Shown piece after piece: positions 7,217-17,194 of a stretch of DNA of 64,000 nucleotides. The DNA lies in contig JAPWUD010000001.1 in the NCBI GenBank assembly GCA_028275705.1, positions 1-64,000 of the forward strand. Reading direction: 5' to 3'. The notes under the pieces were generated by a model. It searched no databases, was not told the origin of the DNA, and saw only the letters and a program-made list of their open reading frames with translations. Numbering within the stretch: the first letter of the stretch is position 1; each line of letters starts with the position of its first letter. The position numbers and the translations under genes are program-made. The DNA comes from Desulfurococcaceae archaeon. Lineage in GTDB: Archaea; Thermoproteota; Thermoprotei_A; Sulfolobales; Desulfurococcaceae.

Positions 7217-9463
7217 ATGACTCAAACTCAAAACCGAAGTGATAAAATCGTTAAGTTAAGGGTTGCTGAGGCTAGAGCGAGAGATGTAGGACGTAAGATA
7301 GCGAGAATAGATCGCGAGTCTATGAGGAGGCTTGGAGTAGAAGCTGGAGACTTCGTGGAGGTCGCGGGTTCTAGGGGTAGAGAAGTGGTTAAGGTATGGC
7401 CGGGGTATCCCGAAGATGAGGGTATGGGTGTTATAAGGATAGACGGCACAGTTAGAAAGGCTATTGGAGCATCACCGGGAGACTACGTCACAGTTAGACC
7501 CATCAAGGTTGATCCCGCTTCACGCATAGTCGTTGCACCAGCTGAGAACATGCCGAGAATCAATGCTGATCCCGAGTACTTTGCGCAACTAGTGAAGAAA
7601 AACCTTATTGGTAGCCCAGTTAAGCGTGGGGACGTTATCGACATACCACTCTATGGAATATTATTGAGATTTATAGTTACAAGTGTCCAGCCATCTGCAG
7701 TAGTCTATGTCACAGACGATACTACTGTGGAGGTTAGATTGCAGCCAACTAAAGGCGTTCTCGGTGAAGGAGTGCCTCTCGTTACGTGGGAGGATATAGG
7801 CGATCTCGAAGAAGTCAAGCAGAAGATTAGAGAGATCGTTGAGCTACCTCTTAGACACCCAGAACTCTTCGAGAGACTTGGCATTGAGCCACCAAAGGGT
7901 ATTCTACTATACGGGCCGCCTGGCACTGGTAAAACACTGCTTGCAAAAGCCCTGGCAAACGAGATCGGGGCTTACTTTATCACCATCAATGGACCCGAGA
8001 TAATGAGTAAATTCTATGGTGAGTCCGAGGAGAGGCTTAGGAGGATCTTTGATGAAGCCCAAGCCAATGCCCCTGCAATAATCTTCATAGATGAAATCGA
8101 TAGTATAGCGCCCAAGAGAGAGGAAGTGGTCGGCGAGGTGGAGAAGAGAGTTGTTTCACAGCTATTAACCCTCATGGATGGCTTGAAGGAGAGGGGTAAA
8201 GTAATAGTTATTGGAGCAACTAATAGGCCTGAAGCACTAGACCCTGCTTTAAGGAGGCCTGGAAGATTCGATAGAGAAATTGAAATTCCACCACCAGATA
8301 AGAGAGCTAGGCGTGAGATCCTCGCAGTACACACTAGAAACATGCCTCTAGCTGAAGACGTGGACCTCGATAAAATAGCGGATGTTACCCACGGATATAC
8401 TGGTGCAGACATAGCAGCACTCGTTAAAGAAGCGGCAATGAATGCTATGAGGCGCTTTATACAACAAGAGAACATTGATTTAAACCAGCCAATACCAGCT
8501 GAGAAATTAGAGAAAGTTAGAGTCACTATGGAGGATTTCCTAGCCGCGATGAAGTCTATACAGCCATCACTCATGAGAGAAGTAATTGTTGAAATACCCG
8601 AGGTACGCTGGAGCGATGTAGGTGGATTAGACGATGTTAAACAGGAATTGAGAGAGAGCATTGAGTGGCCTATGAGATACCCACATGTATTTGAGAAAAT
8701 GGGTGTAGAGCCTCCGAAAGGAATACTACTTTTCGGTCCGCCTGGCACTGGTAAAACACTACTAGCTAAAGCTGTGGCAACTGAGAGTGGTGCAAACTTC
8801 ATAGCAATCCGTGGACCCGAAGTACTCAGCAAGTGGGTTGGTGAATCGGAGAAAGCGATACGACAGATCTTTAGACGTGCAAGAATGGTTGCACCAGCGG
8901 TTGTATTCTTCGACGAGATAGACTCTATTGCTGGCGTTAGAGGAAGTGATCCAAGCGGGGTAATTGACAGAATAGTAAATCAACTACTAACGGAACTCGA
9001 TGGAATCCAGCCGCTTAGAAGAGTAGTTGTTGTAGCTGCAACAAATAGACCAGACCTACTAGACCCAGCCCTACTTAGACCCGGTAGATTCGATAAACTC
9101 ATATATGTACCACCACCCGATTTAAAGGCTCGGATTGAAATATTCAAGGTACACACGAGAAAACTACCCCTCGCCGAAGACGTAAACCTCGAAGAGCTGG
9201 CTAGAAAGACAGATGGATATACTGGTGCAGATATAGCAGCAGTCTGTAAAGAAGCAGCAATGCTCGCTCTACGCGAAGTATTCAGTAAGAGCGGGTCTCT
9301 ACAAGTAACGAAGATTGAATTAAGGCACTTCCTTGAAGCAATGAATAAGATACCGCCAAGCCTGAGTAGAACTGACATCGAGTTATATGAAAAACTCGCA
9401 CGTGAAGTCAAGAAAGCTGGTACTAGTGGTGGATTTAGGAGAATACCAACTACGTTCGCCTAG
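7217..9463 (+). CDS. Cdc48/p97 (VAT) AAA+ ATPase
   Basis: A 748-residue homohexameric unfoldase that extracts and unfolds proteins, probably feeding the proteasome. Residues 1-190 form the double-psi barrel N-domain. Two AAA+ modules follow, each with Walker A GPPGTGKT (about 230 and 510), Walker B FIDEID and FFDEID, and arginine-rich [10 protein letters not shown] / [10 protein letters not shown] segments. Length is typical. The C-terminus ends [10 protein letters not shown], with no obvious HbYX proteasome-docking tail. It is transcribed alone from a leaderless-type promoter. Confidence 0.96.
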   Translation: MTQTQNRSDKIVKLRVAEARARDVGRKIARIDRESMRRLGVEAGDFVEVAGSRGREVVKVWPGYPEDEGMGVIRIDGTVRKAIGASPGDYVTVRPIKVDPASRIVVAPAENMPRINADPEYFAQLVKKNLIGSPVKRGDVIDIPLYGILLRFIVTSVQPSAVVYVTDDTTVEVRLQPTKGVLGEGVPLVTWEDIGDLEEVKQKIREIVELPLRHPELFERLGIEPPKGILLYGPPGTGKTLLAKALANEIGAYFITINGPEIMSKFYGESEERLRRIFDEAQANAPAIIFIDEIDSIAPKREEVVGEVEKRVVSQLLTLMDGLKERGKVIVIGATNRPEALDPALRRPGRFDREIEIPPPDKRARREILAVHTRNMPLAEDVDLDKIADVTHGYTGADIAALVKEAAMNAMRRFIQQENIDLNQPIPAEKLEKVRVTMEDFLAAMKSIQPSLMREVIVEIPEVRWSDVGGLDDVKQELRESIEWPMRYPHVFEKMGVEPPKGILLFGPPGTGKTLLAKAVATESGANFIAIRGPEVLSKWVGESEKAIRQIFRRARMVAPAVVFFDEIDSIAGVRGSDPSGVIDRIVNQLLTELDGIQPLRRVVVVAATNRPDLLDPALLRPGRFDKLIYVPPPDLKARIEIFKVHTRKLPLAEDVNLEELARKTDGYTGADIAAVCKEAAMLALREVFSKSGSLQVTKIELRHFLEAMNKIPPSLSRTDIELYEKLAREVKKAGTSGGFRRIPTTFA

Positions 9464-9511
9464 AAACACCTCCACCTTACTATTATTGTTTTTACCAATG
9501 GTGTTTAGTAG

Positions 9512-11962
9512 TTGCCGGGGTCCAGCAATGTAGTTGTTCCCTCCTCATTTAATAGATTTGTACGGGATGTGGGTAAGTTAACAGATGTTCTTGTTAAGTC
9601 AAGAATTCGAGCACTAGTGGTGATCTCTGGTTCTGATCCAGTAAAACTAGGCATTTATGCATCGAAACTAGTAGATCACTATGTCAATAAATGGTTTAAA
9701 GTAGACAAGAGGGGGTTTAACGGCCTTTACATATACCACGATGAATTTCCAGAGGCTGTGAAAATAAGGGAGGTATTCGAGGAGAAAATCCATGAGAACA
9801 AGAAAATAGAGTTTGAATATGCAGTATATGAGAAGAGTGAGAAGTATCTAGGTATAACAACACAAATGCTCATACTTGACTTAACAAGAGACCTCAAACC
9901 AAACGATATTGGGAGATTAGTTGGTATTGTTGAAGGAGGGGGGTTAATTGTTTTCCTCACACCAAGTTGGGATTTATGGGATTCCTTCAACACGATCTTC
10001 AAAGAAACCCTCACCGTACCACAATTCCCAGAGCCTCGACACGTATTTATATCGTGGTTTAAGAGGAAGCTTCTCGAACACGATGGAGTGGGTATTTACG
10101 ATGCAGACAACAATGTAGTGATCAAGAAGCTTAAACTAGAGAGGGAGATTAAAGAGTACTCAAAGAACATTAAGATACCGGAGTCGAAGATCTTCCCAAT
10201 AGAGATCTATAAACATGCACTAACAATGGATCAAGTCAACGTATTGAGGATCTTAGAGCGTTTCTATGAGAAACCAAGTAGAGAGGGGAAAAAAGTCCTT
10301 GTATTAACTGCTGATAGAGGACGTGGTAAAAGCTGTGCAATTGGTATTGGCTTAGTTGGATTACTCCACTTGCTTAGAAAAATCAAGCCTAAGTTTAGAG
10401 CACTCGTAACTTCGCCTTCTCCAAGTAATGTACAGTCTCTAATGACACTCGCATCAATTGTACTCGACTCTCTCGGCTATAAATACGATGTTGTAAAGAA
10501 GTCTGGAAACATCATTGAGATCCGCGGTGAGAAATTCAGTATTGAATACTGGGAGCCAATAGTGATCCCTAAGTTAAAGGGAGACATCGTTGTCGTGGAC
10601 GAGGCAGCAGGCATACATGTACCACTATTATACAAGATACTAGAAGAACACAAGAGACTGGTATTCTCATCAACAATACACGGGTATGAAGGAGCTGGAC
10701 GGGGTTTTTCAGTTAGATTCTTAAAGAGATTAAAGAGTATGGAGAACATTGAGCTATACGAGTACGAAATGACCGAGCCTATTAGGTACAATTACAATGA
10801 CCCAGTTGAAGAATGGCAATTCAAGACGTTACTACTAGATGCTGAACCCGCAGAGCTCGATGAAAAAGACCTAGAGGACGTTGAAGTCAAGAGGCTGATC
10901 TATGTAAAATATGATCCCAGGGAATTATTTGAAAACGAGGAAGAGTTAAGGCAGTTGTTTGGGATATATGTATTGGCACATTATAGAAATGAACCAGACG
11001 ACTTAGGGATGCTTGCAGATGCGCCACATCACTTCATAAGGGCAGTTAAAACAACTAGTGGAAAAATAGTGTGCGCTATACAGATTGCTCAAGAGGGGCC
11101 CATTGATGAGAAAATTGTTGATGAACTTCTCCGCGGAGGCAAAATACCGGGAAACATCATTCCAGATAGATTTCTCAAACACGCTAGACTAGTTGACTTC
11201 GCCTCTACAATTGGGTGGAGAATAGTTCGGATCGCAACTCATCCATCAGTACAGGGAAAAGGAGTTGGAAGCTGGGCTTTAGAGAAAATATATGAGGAAG
11301 TTAGAGAGAAGGGGATGGATTGGCTTGGATCAGGATTTGGGGTTACAGAGGAGTTATTGAGATTTTGGATTAAGAACGGGTTTAGCGTTGTCCACATAAG
11401 CCCTGATAGAAACCCTGTAAGCGGGGAGTACACAGTACTAGTATTGAAGCCTATTAGTGAGAGAGCGCGGAGACTAGTGGATCTAGCAAGATACGAGTTT
11501 AAACTAAAGATACTAAATAGCCTTGGCATAAACTATAGAGAGCTCGAGCCCGGTGTAGCACGTTTACTCCTCGTTGACGAGCCCTACGTATACGCTGGGA
11601 AACCTATAGGGGTTTTATCGCCAATATCTTTAGATAGGCTATGGACTTACTGCAAAGGGCCGATGACGTTTGAAGCTGCTGCTGATTTAATGCACATTAT
11701 AGCCAGGGTGTATTGGCTGACGCGTAGAGAGGAGAGACCGCCTTTAAGCGAGCTACACGAATTAATCCTTATAACAAAGGCTCTACAGGGGTTAACGTGG
11801 GAGGAGGTCTCAGAGATCACTGGAAAACCCATTAAAGTACTGCAGGAAATGGGGCATGAGATTGCCTGTATATTCTTCGAATACTTTACGGGGATTAAGC
11901 AAGACAATTATACTCCAGGCGTTAAGTCGTCTAATTATAAAATGGGATACATTACTACTTGA
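9512..11962 (+). CDS. tRNA(Met) cytidine acetyltransferase TmcA/NAT10-type
   Basis: An 816-residue protein with the TmcA/Kre33/NAT10 arrangement. An N-terminal domain is followed by an RNA-helicase-like ATPase with Walker A TADRGRGKS (about residues 266-274) and Walker B VVVDEAAG. A GNAT acetyltransferase domain then shows RIATHPSVQGKGVGSWAL (about 572-589). It makes N4-acetylcytidine in RNA from acetyl-CoA and ATP; in hyperthermophiles this is widespread in rRNA and tRNA. It starts at TTG behind a GGTG site. Confidence 0.93.
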   Translation: MPGSSNVVVPSSFNRFVRDVGKLTDVLVKSRIRALVVISGSDPVKLGIYASKLVDHYVNKWFKVDKRGFNGLYIYHDEFPEAVKIREVFEEKIHENKKIEFEYAVYEKSEKYLGITTQMLILDLTRDLKPNDIGRLVGIVEGGGLIVFLTPSWDLWDSFNTIFKETLTVPQFPEPRHVFISWFKRKLLEHDGVGIYDADNNVVIKKLKLEREIKEYSKNIKIPESKIFPIEIYKHALTMDQVNVLRILERFYEKPSREGKKVLVLTADRGRGKSCAIGIGLVGLLHLLRKIKPKFRALVTSPSPSNVQSLMTLASIVLDSLGYKYDVVKKSGNIIEIRGEKFSIEYWEPIVIPKLKGDIVVVDEAAGIHVPLLYKILEEHKRLVFSSTIHGYEGAGRGFSVRFLKRLKSMENIELYEYEMTEPIRYNYNDPVEEWQFKTLLLDAEPAELDEKDLEDVEVKRLIYVKYDPRELFENEEELRQLFGIYVLAHYRNEPDDLGMLADAPHHFIRAVKTTSGKIVCAIQIAQEGPIDEKIVDELLRGGKIPGNIIPDRFLKHARLVDFASTIGWRIVRIATHPSVQGKGVGSWALEKIYEEVREKGMDWLGSGFGVTEELLRFWIKNGFSVVHISPDRNPVSGEYTVLVLKPISERARRLVDLARYEFKLKILNSLGINYRELEPGVARLLLVDEPYVYAGKPIGVLSPISLDRLWTYCKGPMTFEAAADLMHIIARVYWLTRREERPPLSELHELILITKALQGLTWEEVSEITGKPIKVLQEMGHEIACIFFEYFTGIKQDNYTPGVKSSNYKMGYITT

Positions 11963-11982
11963 GTTTTTGAGAGTGCTCATCC

Positions 11983-13044
11983 TTGACGATCATACTAAAG
12001 ACCGATCCCAATAACCCAGACCCCTTAATTCTAGATAAGGCAGCTAAAATCCTTCGGAGTGGAGGTATCGTCGCCTTTCCCACAGAGACAGTCTACGGTT
12101 TAGGTGGTGTAGTTTACAATGAGGATGCAGTAAAAAAGATCTTTTGGGCTAAGAAGAGGCCTATTGACAATCCACTAATAGTACATGTATCAAGTCTCTC
12201 TATGCTTGAAGAGGTTGCAGTGAGTATCCCGGAGAAAGCTTATCTATTAATAGAGAGGTTTTGGCCGGGCCCACTAACGCTTATACTCCCAAGAAATCCA
12301 AAAGTGCCGAGAATTGTTACTAGTGGATTAGACATTGTAGCTGTTAGAATGCCTGCACACCCGGTTGCACTTGGATTAATTAAAAAAACCGAGTCCCCTA
12401 TTGCCGCTCCAAGCGCTAATCTAGCCGGTAGACCGAGTCCTACTTCCGCAGAGCACGTTATTAGGGATCTCTATGGACGCGTAGATGCCATTATAGATGC
12501 GGGGGAAACAATTTATGGTGTTGAATCAACAATAATAAACATTCTAACAAAGCCACCTACATTGCTGAGACCGGGTGCATTTGCTGTTGAGGATCTCGAG
12601 CGCGTACTGGGCGAGAAAATATACATTCCGAGTTTCGCTAGAGGCCTGGGAGAAGCTGAGCACGCTATTGCGCCCGGCATGAAGTACTTACACTATGCTC
12701 CCGAGGCATCGATCATACTTGTTGAGCCAGCCTCGCAGAACATTGAAAGTATGGTTGAGAAAATAAAAACACTAGCATCCAGCTACTTGGAGAAGGGGGT
12801 GAGAGTCTGTGTTGTAGCCTCCACGGAGACCATTGAAAAATACACTAGTTTAAAAATCCCTATTCTCAACATAGGGTCGAGAAGTAACATGTTCGAAGTC
12901 GCTCGAAATCTTTTTAAAACCCTGAGAAAGCTCGATGACTTAGGATGTATTATAGCGATCATAGAGGGGTTTGAGGAGAGGGGACTTGGGTTGGCGGTTA
13001 TGAATAGACTTAGGAAGGCATCCAGAGAAATAATCCATGTATAG
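11983..13044 (+). CDS. Threonylcarbamoyl-AMP synthase, two-domain Sua5
   Basis: A 353-residue enzyme making threonylcarbamoyl-AMP from threonine, bicarbonate and ATP, the first step of tRNA t6A37 synthesis. The YrdC domain has FPTETVYGLGGVV (about 25-37), KKRPIDNPLIVHV and PSANLAGRPSPT. The C-terminal Sua5 domain follows after about residue 230, so this is Sua5 rather than short TsaC. It starts at TTG shortly after tmcA. The partners Kae1, Bud32 and Pcc1 lie 43-48 kb downstream. Confidence 0.94.
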   Translation: MTIILKTDPNNPDPLILDKAAKILRSGGIVAFPTETVYGLGGVVYNEDAVKKIFWAKKRPIDNPLIVHVSSLSMLEEVAVSIPEKAYLLIERFWPGPLTLILPRNPKVPRIVTSGLDIVAVRMPAHPVALGLIKKTESPIAAPSANLAGRPSPTSAEHVIRDLYGRVDAIIDAGETIYGVESTIINILTKPPTLLRPGAFAVEDLERVLGEKIYIPSFARGLGEAEHAIAPGMKYLHYAPEASIILVEPASQNIESMVEKIKTLASSYLEKGVRVCVVASTETIEKYTSLKIPILNIGSRSNMFEVARNLFKTLRKLDDLGCIIAIIEGFEERGLGLAVMNRLRKASREIIHV

Positions 13045-13053
13045 TGTGATGGT

Positions 13054-13329
13054 ATGCTTCCACGTGGGATTAATGTAAAGGTGTTAAATAGGCTTGTAGA
13101 GGACATGAAAAAGAGTGGTTTAATAGCTGAGAGGCATTCATACAGTATAAGGATCATGTATAGGAGCCACATTGTTGCAAGTATCCATCTCTATCCCGGA
13201 TATGATAATGCTGTGGTGAAATTGTATGGTGATGAAGAAGCTAACAGAGTAGTACTGGAGACAACAGTAGAGTTGTTGAAAAAGCACCTACCTGGGTTTA
13301 AAGTAGAGTTTCAAGTTATAACCCACTAA
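13054..13329 (+). CDS. Small conserved-looking hypothetical protein
   Basis: A 91-residue protein starting at ATG nine bases after sua5, probably in the same transcript. It has an alternating helix-strand pattern: LNRLVEDMKKSGLI, then IRIMYRSHIVASIHLYP, then VVLETTVELLKKHLPG, like a small alpha/beta RNA- or protein-binding fold. I considered Pcc1 because of size and neighbourhood, but its residues do not match. Function unknown. Confidence 0.6.
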   Translation: MLPRGINVKVLNRLVEDMKKSGLIAERHSYSIRIMYRSHIVASIHLYPGYDNAVVKLYGDEEANRVVLETTVELLKKHLPGFKVEFQVITH

Positions 13330-13341
13330 TTTAAATAATAT

Positions 13342-13403
13342 ATTGGGATGATAACGCTCTGAAGGTCTGAAGCGTGATGACCCCGCGCAGGGATGACCAC
13401 AAT
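13342..13403 (+). ncRNA. Box C/D sRNA (2'-O-methylation guide)
   Basis: Boxes in order: C-like ATGATAA (13348-13354), 12-nt guide cgctctgaaggt, D' CTGA (13367-13370), spacer agc, C' GTGATGA (13374-13380), 12-nt guide ccccgcgcaggg, D-like ATGA (13393-13396). The flanks attggg and ccacaat can pair as a terminal stem. C and D are each one base off consensus, but the spacing is exact. Predicted target sites by the D+5 rule are the second U of ACCUUCAGAGCG and the G of CCCUGCGCGGGG. Targets unassigned. Confidence 0.7.
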
Positions 13404-13514
13404 TTACTTACAGTCTACCACTGTTTATTGAAGAATGTTTATTAACGATGTTTCGATATCAACATATTGGTATAGAGAATTGAAAACAAGTAGAAGAATA
13501 CTGGGTGCTAATTG

Positions 13515-13919
13515 ATGAAGAAGGAGTTTTCTGGATCCTATAGAACTCGACCCACTCCACCATCAAGGGGCCCTAGACCCCCACCCCCGGAAGGTATTGA
13601 TAGAGAGAGAAGAGTTCTACCACAACCGATTGGAGATAAATGTAATCCACTATGCCCATTATTCGTCTGTACTAGAAACGCACTTTTCATTGCAAACAAG
13701 CCTATTAAAGGTAGAATTGTAAAAACCGCTCAATGTAGGCTCACGGGTGGAGACTGTATAGGGGGAGAATGCCAGTATGCATCTTGTAAAATCAACGCCT
13801 TGCTACCAGATGGTAGATGCGCTAAAGCGCTTGAAAAGAAGTTCTCGAGGCCGCCCGATGAGGAGTTCTTCAGGGAGATGCTTAGAGTCGAAGAGTACGA
13901 TACATCCGACTTTAGGTAA
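13515..13919 (+). CDS. Cysteine-rich hypothetical protein
   Basis: About 134 residues. The first 30 are basic and proline-rich (TRPTPPSRGPRPPPPEG), likely disordered. The core carries nine cysteines, starting CNPLCPLFVC and ending in a cluster with QC, DC, EC, SC and RC, consistent with Zn or Fe-S binding. ATG 13515 follows GGGTG by seven bases; a TTG three bases earlier is equally possible. I do not recognise the family. It faces endA across 24 nt containing a duplicated actataaatt. Confidence 0.65.
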   Translation: MKKEFSGSYRTRPTPPSRGPRPPPPEGIDRERRVLPQPIGDKCNPLCPLFVCTRNALFIANKPIKGRIVKTAQCRLTGGDCIGGECQYASCKINALLPDGRCAKALEKKFSRPPDEEFFREMLRVEEYDTSDFR

Positions 13920-13943
13920 TACTATAAATTACTATAAATTTCA

Positions 13944-14522
13944 TTAGGGCTTCCACCAATCTAGGAGAACATATCTAACTCTCTCTTTACTAGAATCAGA
14001 GATCGCTAAAACTAGTTTTTTTCTCACGGAGTGTAGTAGACGTCCAGCGCGTACGAGCTCTATTGGATCTATTTCCTCGCCCTCGACGTATATTAATACT
14101 CCAAAAGGAGCGTGATCTATTCCAGGACCATGCCTATACACGAGGTAATCGCACCCGAATTTCAATCCACGCCTCACTATAAAGCCTCTTCTCCGTAGAT
14201 CTTTGTATACATTATACAAAGCTATAAACCTATTCACTCTCGCTTTACCTACCTCAATTAATTCATCGAGGCTTAATCTGCGTTGAGCCTCTTTAACCTC
14301 TATTAACTCCCTATCAACGAGGTACGCAGCTTCAACAATAGAGAGCTCGAGAGGTGCTTTTACATCTTTAGTCCTAGGCTTGGGTACTCCGAGGAAAGTG
14401 CCGTAGTAGCCGTTCCAATATATTTTATTTGCACACTCATAGTCGAAGACAACTACTCTATTTCCCAGTAGAAAAGACTCGCATTGCCCATTAGGCTTTA
14501 AGTCCTTCTCGCCAATGCTAGG
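13944..14522 (-). CDS. endA: tRNA-splicing endonuclease EndA, with no canonical start codon
   Basis: Enzyme that cuts the bulge-helix-bulge of pre-tRNA introns. The reading frame gives about 190 residues with the usual N-terminal motif LLGNRVVVFD and YWNGYYGTFLG. The catalytic triad is Tyr in YLVYRHGPG, His in DHAPFGVL and Lys in SVRKKLVLA. The frame is intact over the whole family length but has no ATG, GTG or TTG between its upstream stop and a GTG at 14237, which would lose the N-terminal half. ATA 14522 (nine bases after GGTGA) or ATT 14516 are the best starts. It overlaps the preceding DUF47/PhoU-like gene by about 20 nt. Confidence 0.85.
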   Translation of the reverse strand, partial: PSIGEKDLKPNGQCESFLLGNRVVVFDYECANKIYWNGYYGTFLGVPKPRTKDVKAPLELSIVEAAYLVDRELIEVKEAQRRLSLDELIEVGKARVNRFIALYNVYKDLRRRGFIVRRGLKFGCDYLVYRHGPGIDHAPFGVLIYVEGEEIDPIELVRAGRLLHSVRKKLVLAISDSSKERVRYVLLDWWKP

Positions 14523-15157
14523 TATCGTAGCTCTTCACCAGTGTTTTTGAGAAAGTCGCTTATTTCCTCGAGGTGCTCAAATATGTCTTTGAGTATCAAT
14601 AAAGCTGTAATATAGCCTGAGTACTTGGCGTATACTTCGAAGAGGCTTTTCCTGTATATGGAGTCTATTTCCTCCTCTACACTAAACACTGTTTCCAGTT
14701 TATCTAGAACAACCTTTGGTGAAAGCCTTATTTTGGATAAGGCTTCTTCTATACCCTGAACTTGCTTACTCTCTAGACTTATGATCCCTAGGAAAGTGTC
14801 TACTACGTTCTTATCGATGACTATGTTGTTCTCCCTGGCTAAATAGATCCTGTAGGCTACAGCGTCTGCTTGCTGTATAATTTTATCGAGGTTTCTCACG
14901 ATGTTAATATAGATCGGGACATAGAGTGCTACCTCACTGCTTTTAACTAGGTATTGCATTACCCTAATGTAATTCTCCTCTCCCTTATTCTTGATCTCTC
15001 TTACTCTCTCATATAGCTTACCCAATTCTACACCCTCACTATGATATCTCCTCAGCATCTCCGCTAAGCCACCTAACTCGTCTCCCACAATTCTACAAAT
15101 ATTGATTATCTCCTCGATGGCCGTCATTTCGATTAATGCTCCGCTCTCCTCGCTCAT
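14498..15157 (-). CDS. DUF47/PhoU-like protein
   Basis: About 219 residues, almost entirely helical, with the repeated-helix look of the DUF47 (PhoU-related) family, usually linked to Pit-type phosphate transporters. No transporter lies nearby. It is encoded upstream of endA and overlaps its 5' end, so the two are probably translationally coupled. The ATG at 15157 is chosen; a GTG at 15166 is also possible. No clear ribosome binding site is seen; a TTTTTAAAA box lies about 45 nt upstream. Confidence 0.65.
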   Translation of the reverse strand: MSEESGALIEMTAIEEIINICRIVGDELGGLAEMLRRYHSEGVELGKLYERVREIKNKGEENYIRVMQYLVKSSEVALYVPIYINIVRNLDKIIQQADAVAYRIYLARENNIVIDKNVVDTFLGIISLESKQVQGIEEALSKIRLSPKVVLDKLETVFSVEEEIDSIYRKSLFEVYAKYSGYITALLILKDIFEHLEEISDFLKNTGEELRYLALARRT

Positions 15158-15234
15158 AGCTATCACTACAGTGGGTACTCGGGCATTAATTATGAGCTAA
15201 GAGGGTTTTAAAAATATAGCTTTCTAAGAGGTGG

Positions 15235-16830
15235 GTGTTGCTGAATATTTGTGTTATAGACGCTCTGGCGAGAGCTGCAGGAACTCGATACTCAACCTTT
15301 GATGTTGTAGGCGCAGGGCCACGTGTAGTTGCTGGAATCGCTGAGAAATATGGACAAACGGCATTCTATACATATGAAGATGCAATTAAAAGAGTTTCAA
15401 GACTACTAAGTTACGATGTTTTAATGATATCTGCTATGTCTAGCGATTATGGTGCAGTCAAGAAACTCTTAACTACCGCTCGATCAAGGGGTTTTAGGGG
15501 AAAAATCATTATTGGCGGACCCATAAGCTTCGAGTACAGTAAACTATTGAGTAATTTACCTATAGACTATGTTGTTGTCGGGGAGGGAGAAATCCCCCTC
15601 ACTAAGTTACTATCAATGCTCTCCACGAACTCTATAAAAATCTCTGAGATCCCAGCAATAGCTTACGTGGAGGAAGGCGTGGTTAAAGTAACTAGTGGAC
15701 ATATATACACACCGGTAGAAGTACTTAATTCTATATTACCGTGGTCTCGCGTAGATGAGGCCTTCAAACACCCACAGATCTATAGGTTCTACGTCGAAGT
15801 AGTAAGAGGTTGCAGTAATTACCACAGACCCCGGATTAAGACATCAAAGTTCACGTGTATAGACTGCAGTAAATGCTACAGTCCCACTCTAGAGGAGAGA
15901 TTGACTTGCCCCATTGGAATACCCCCAGGCTGCGGATTCTGCAGTGTACCATACATGTTCGGACCCCCGAGAAGTAGGAGTATTGAGTCCATTAAGAGGG
16001 AAGTTGAGGAATTAATAGCCCATGGGGCAAGAAGAATAGTTCTCAGCGGGCCCGATTTCCTAGACTACATGAGGGAGAAGCTCGTGGGTAAAGTATTAAC
16101 AGACCCGTGCTACCCACCTGCAAATATAGATGCTATTGAGCAATTACTCAACGAGTTGTTTAGTATTAGTGAGGTGAAAAACGGTAGAGTGGTGATTATG
16201 GTTGAGAACATTAAAGCATGCCTCGTAAATGAGGAAGTAGCGAGTGTGCTTGGAAAATACCTAAAAGGAACAACTATACATATAGGCCTTGAGACGGGGA
16301 GTAAATGGTTTAACGAGGTAGTCCTTGGAAAACCAATTTTTACAGAGGACGTTGTAAAAGCCTCTAAATTACTCTCGTGTCAAGGCCTGCGTCCATATAT
16401 ATACTTAATATATGGACTCCCCTTCACCACACGTGAGGTATACCGAGACACTATTGAGGCTGTAGAGCTACTAAAGCTGAGTGGTGTTGAGAAAATAACA
16501 CTTTACAAATTCATTAACCTCCCTGCAACAGCCTTTGAAGACTTAAAACCCAATGTAGATGAATTCAGAGATGCCATTAGAGAGCTCAGGCAGCTAGTCG
16601 ATAAATACAATATGGTTGCTAAGAGAAAACTACTTGGTGCGCGTATTGAAGCATGGCTTTATGAGTCTAAGGGACGTATCTACGGGTATCCAGTAAATCA
16701 TGGACCTGTGATATTCGTTGAACACAAGGGGAAAGCGATGGTAAGTGGCTGCAGGGGATTAATAGAGATAACCGACATAGGTACTAGGTTTGCTAGGGGA
16801 AGACTTATTTCGATTTTAGAGTGTCCATGA
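15235..16830 (+). CDS. B12-binding/radical SAM protein
   Basis: A 531-residue protein. Residues 1-130 look like a cobalamin-binding Rossmann domain (VISA MSSDY, then GGPISFEYSKLLS and VVGEGEIPL). The radical SAM core shows CPIGIPPGCGFCSVPY (about 225-240), a spaced cysteine motif, plus further cysteines in CIDCSKC just before it. It resembles the archaeal MJ_0865 family. Substrate unknown. GTG start after AGGTGG. The 3' end overlaps the convergent 129-residue gene by 26 nt. Confidence 0.8.
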   Translation: MLLNICVIDALARAAGTRYSTFDVVGAGPRVVAGIAEKYGQTAFYTYEDAIKRVSRLLSYDVLMISAMSSDYGAVKKLLTTARSRGFRGKIIIGGPISFEYSKLLSNLPIDYVVVGEGEIPLTKLLSMLSTNSIKISEIPAIAYVEEGVVKVTSGHIYTPVEVLNSILPWSRVDEAFKHPQIYRFYVEVVRGCSNYHRPRIKTSKFTCIDCSKCYSPTLEERLTCPIGIPPGCGFCSVPYMFGPPRSRSIESIKREVEELIAHGARRIVLSGPDFLDYMREKLVGKVLTDPCYPPANIDAIEQLLNELFSISEVKNGRVVIMVENIKACLVNEEVASVLGKYLKGTTIHIGLETGSKWFNEVVLGKPIFTEDVVKASKLLSCQGLRPYIYLIYGLPFTTREVYRDTIEAVELLKLSGVEKITLYKFINLPATAFEDLKPNVDEFRDAIRELRQLVDKYNMVAKRKLLGARIEAWLYESKGRIYGYPVNHGPVIFVEHKGKAMVSGCRGLIEITDIGTRFARGRLISILECP

Positions 16831-17194
16831 GGGATTCATACATATTAATTGCTTCTTTGACTTCAACAACCCCTGTAATATACCCCTTCCTATCCAGTAG
16901 GTTCATCGCCTCCTCCATGACCTCTAGTGTATAAGGTATACTTACATATACGAGCATTCTATAGAACACATTTATGTACTTTACTAATTTATCTCCTTCA
17001 CTATGTTCGTTTAAAACCTCTCTTACACTAGGAAGAATTAATTGTACACGCTCCATTAGGCTCCTAGCCCCATTAATAAACACTATAACGGACTCTACAT
17101 CCTCTGTTTTAACTGCTAGTTTACCCTTATCTATTACCTCCTCGTAGTCGTCTACTAGGTTTTTCAACGAAGACAAAATATCATGTAGGCTCAT
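16805..17194 (-). CDS. Helical hypothetical protein
   Basis: 129 residues predicted almost all helical (LHDILSSLKNLVDDYEEVI, then VFINGARSLMERVQLIL). No cysteines, signal peptide or membrane segment. Its ATG shares a base with the stop of the AbrB-like gene upstream, so the two form one unit. The role is unknown; a partner of the AbrB-like protein is the natural guess from context alone. Confidence 0.65.
   Translation of the reverse strand: MSLHDILSSLKNLVDDYEEVIDKGKLAVKTEDVESVIVFINGARSLMERVQLILPSVREVLNEHSEGDKLVKYINVFYRMLVYVSIPYTLEVMEEAMNLLDRKGYITGVVEVKEAINMYESLMDTLKSK

Noticed and set aside
13054-13329. Pcc1 or Cgi121 downstream of sua5
   Set aside because: Size and neighbourhood fit, but the residue pattern does not; a clear Pcc1 exists at 59308.
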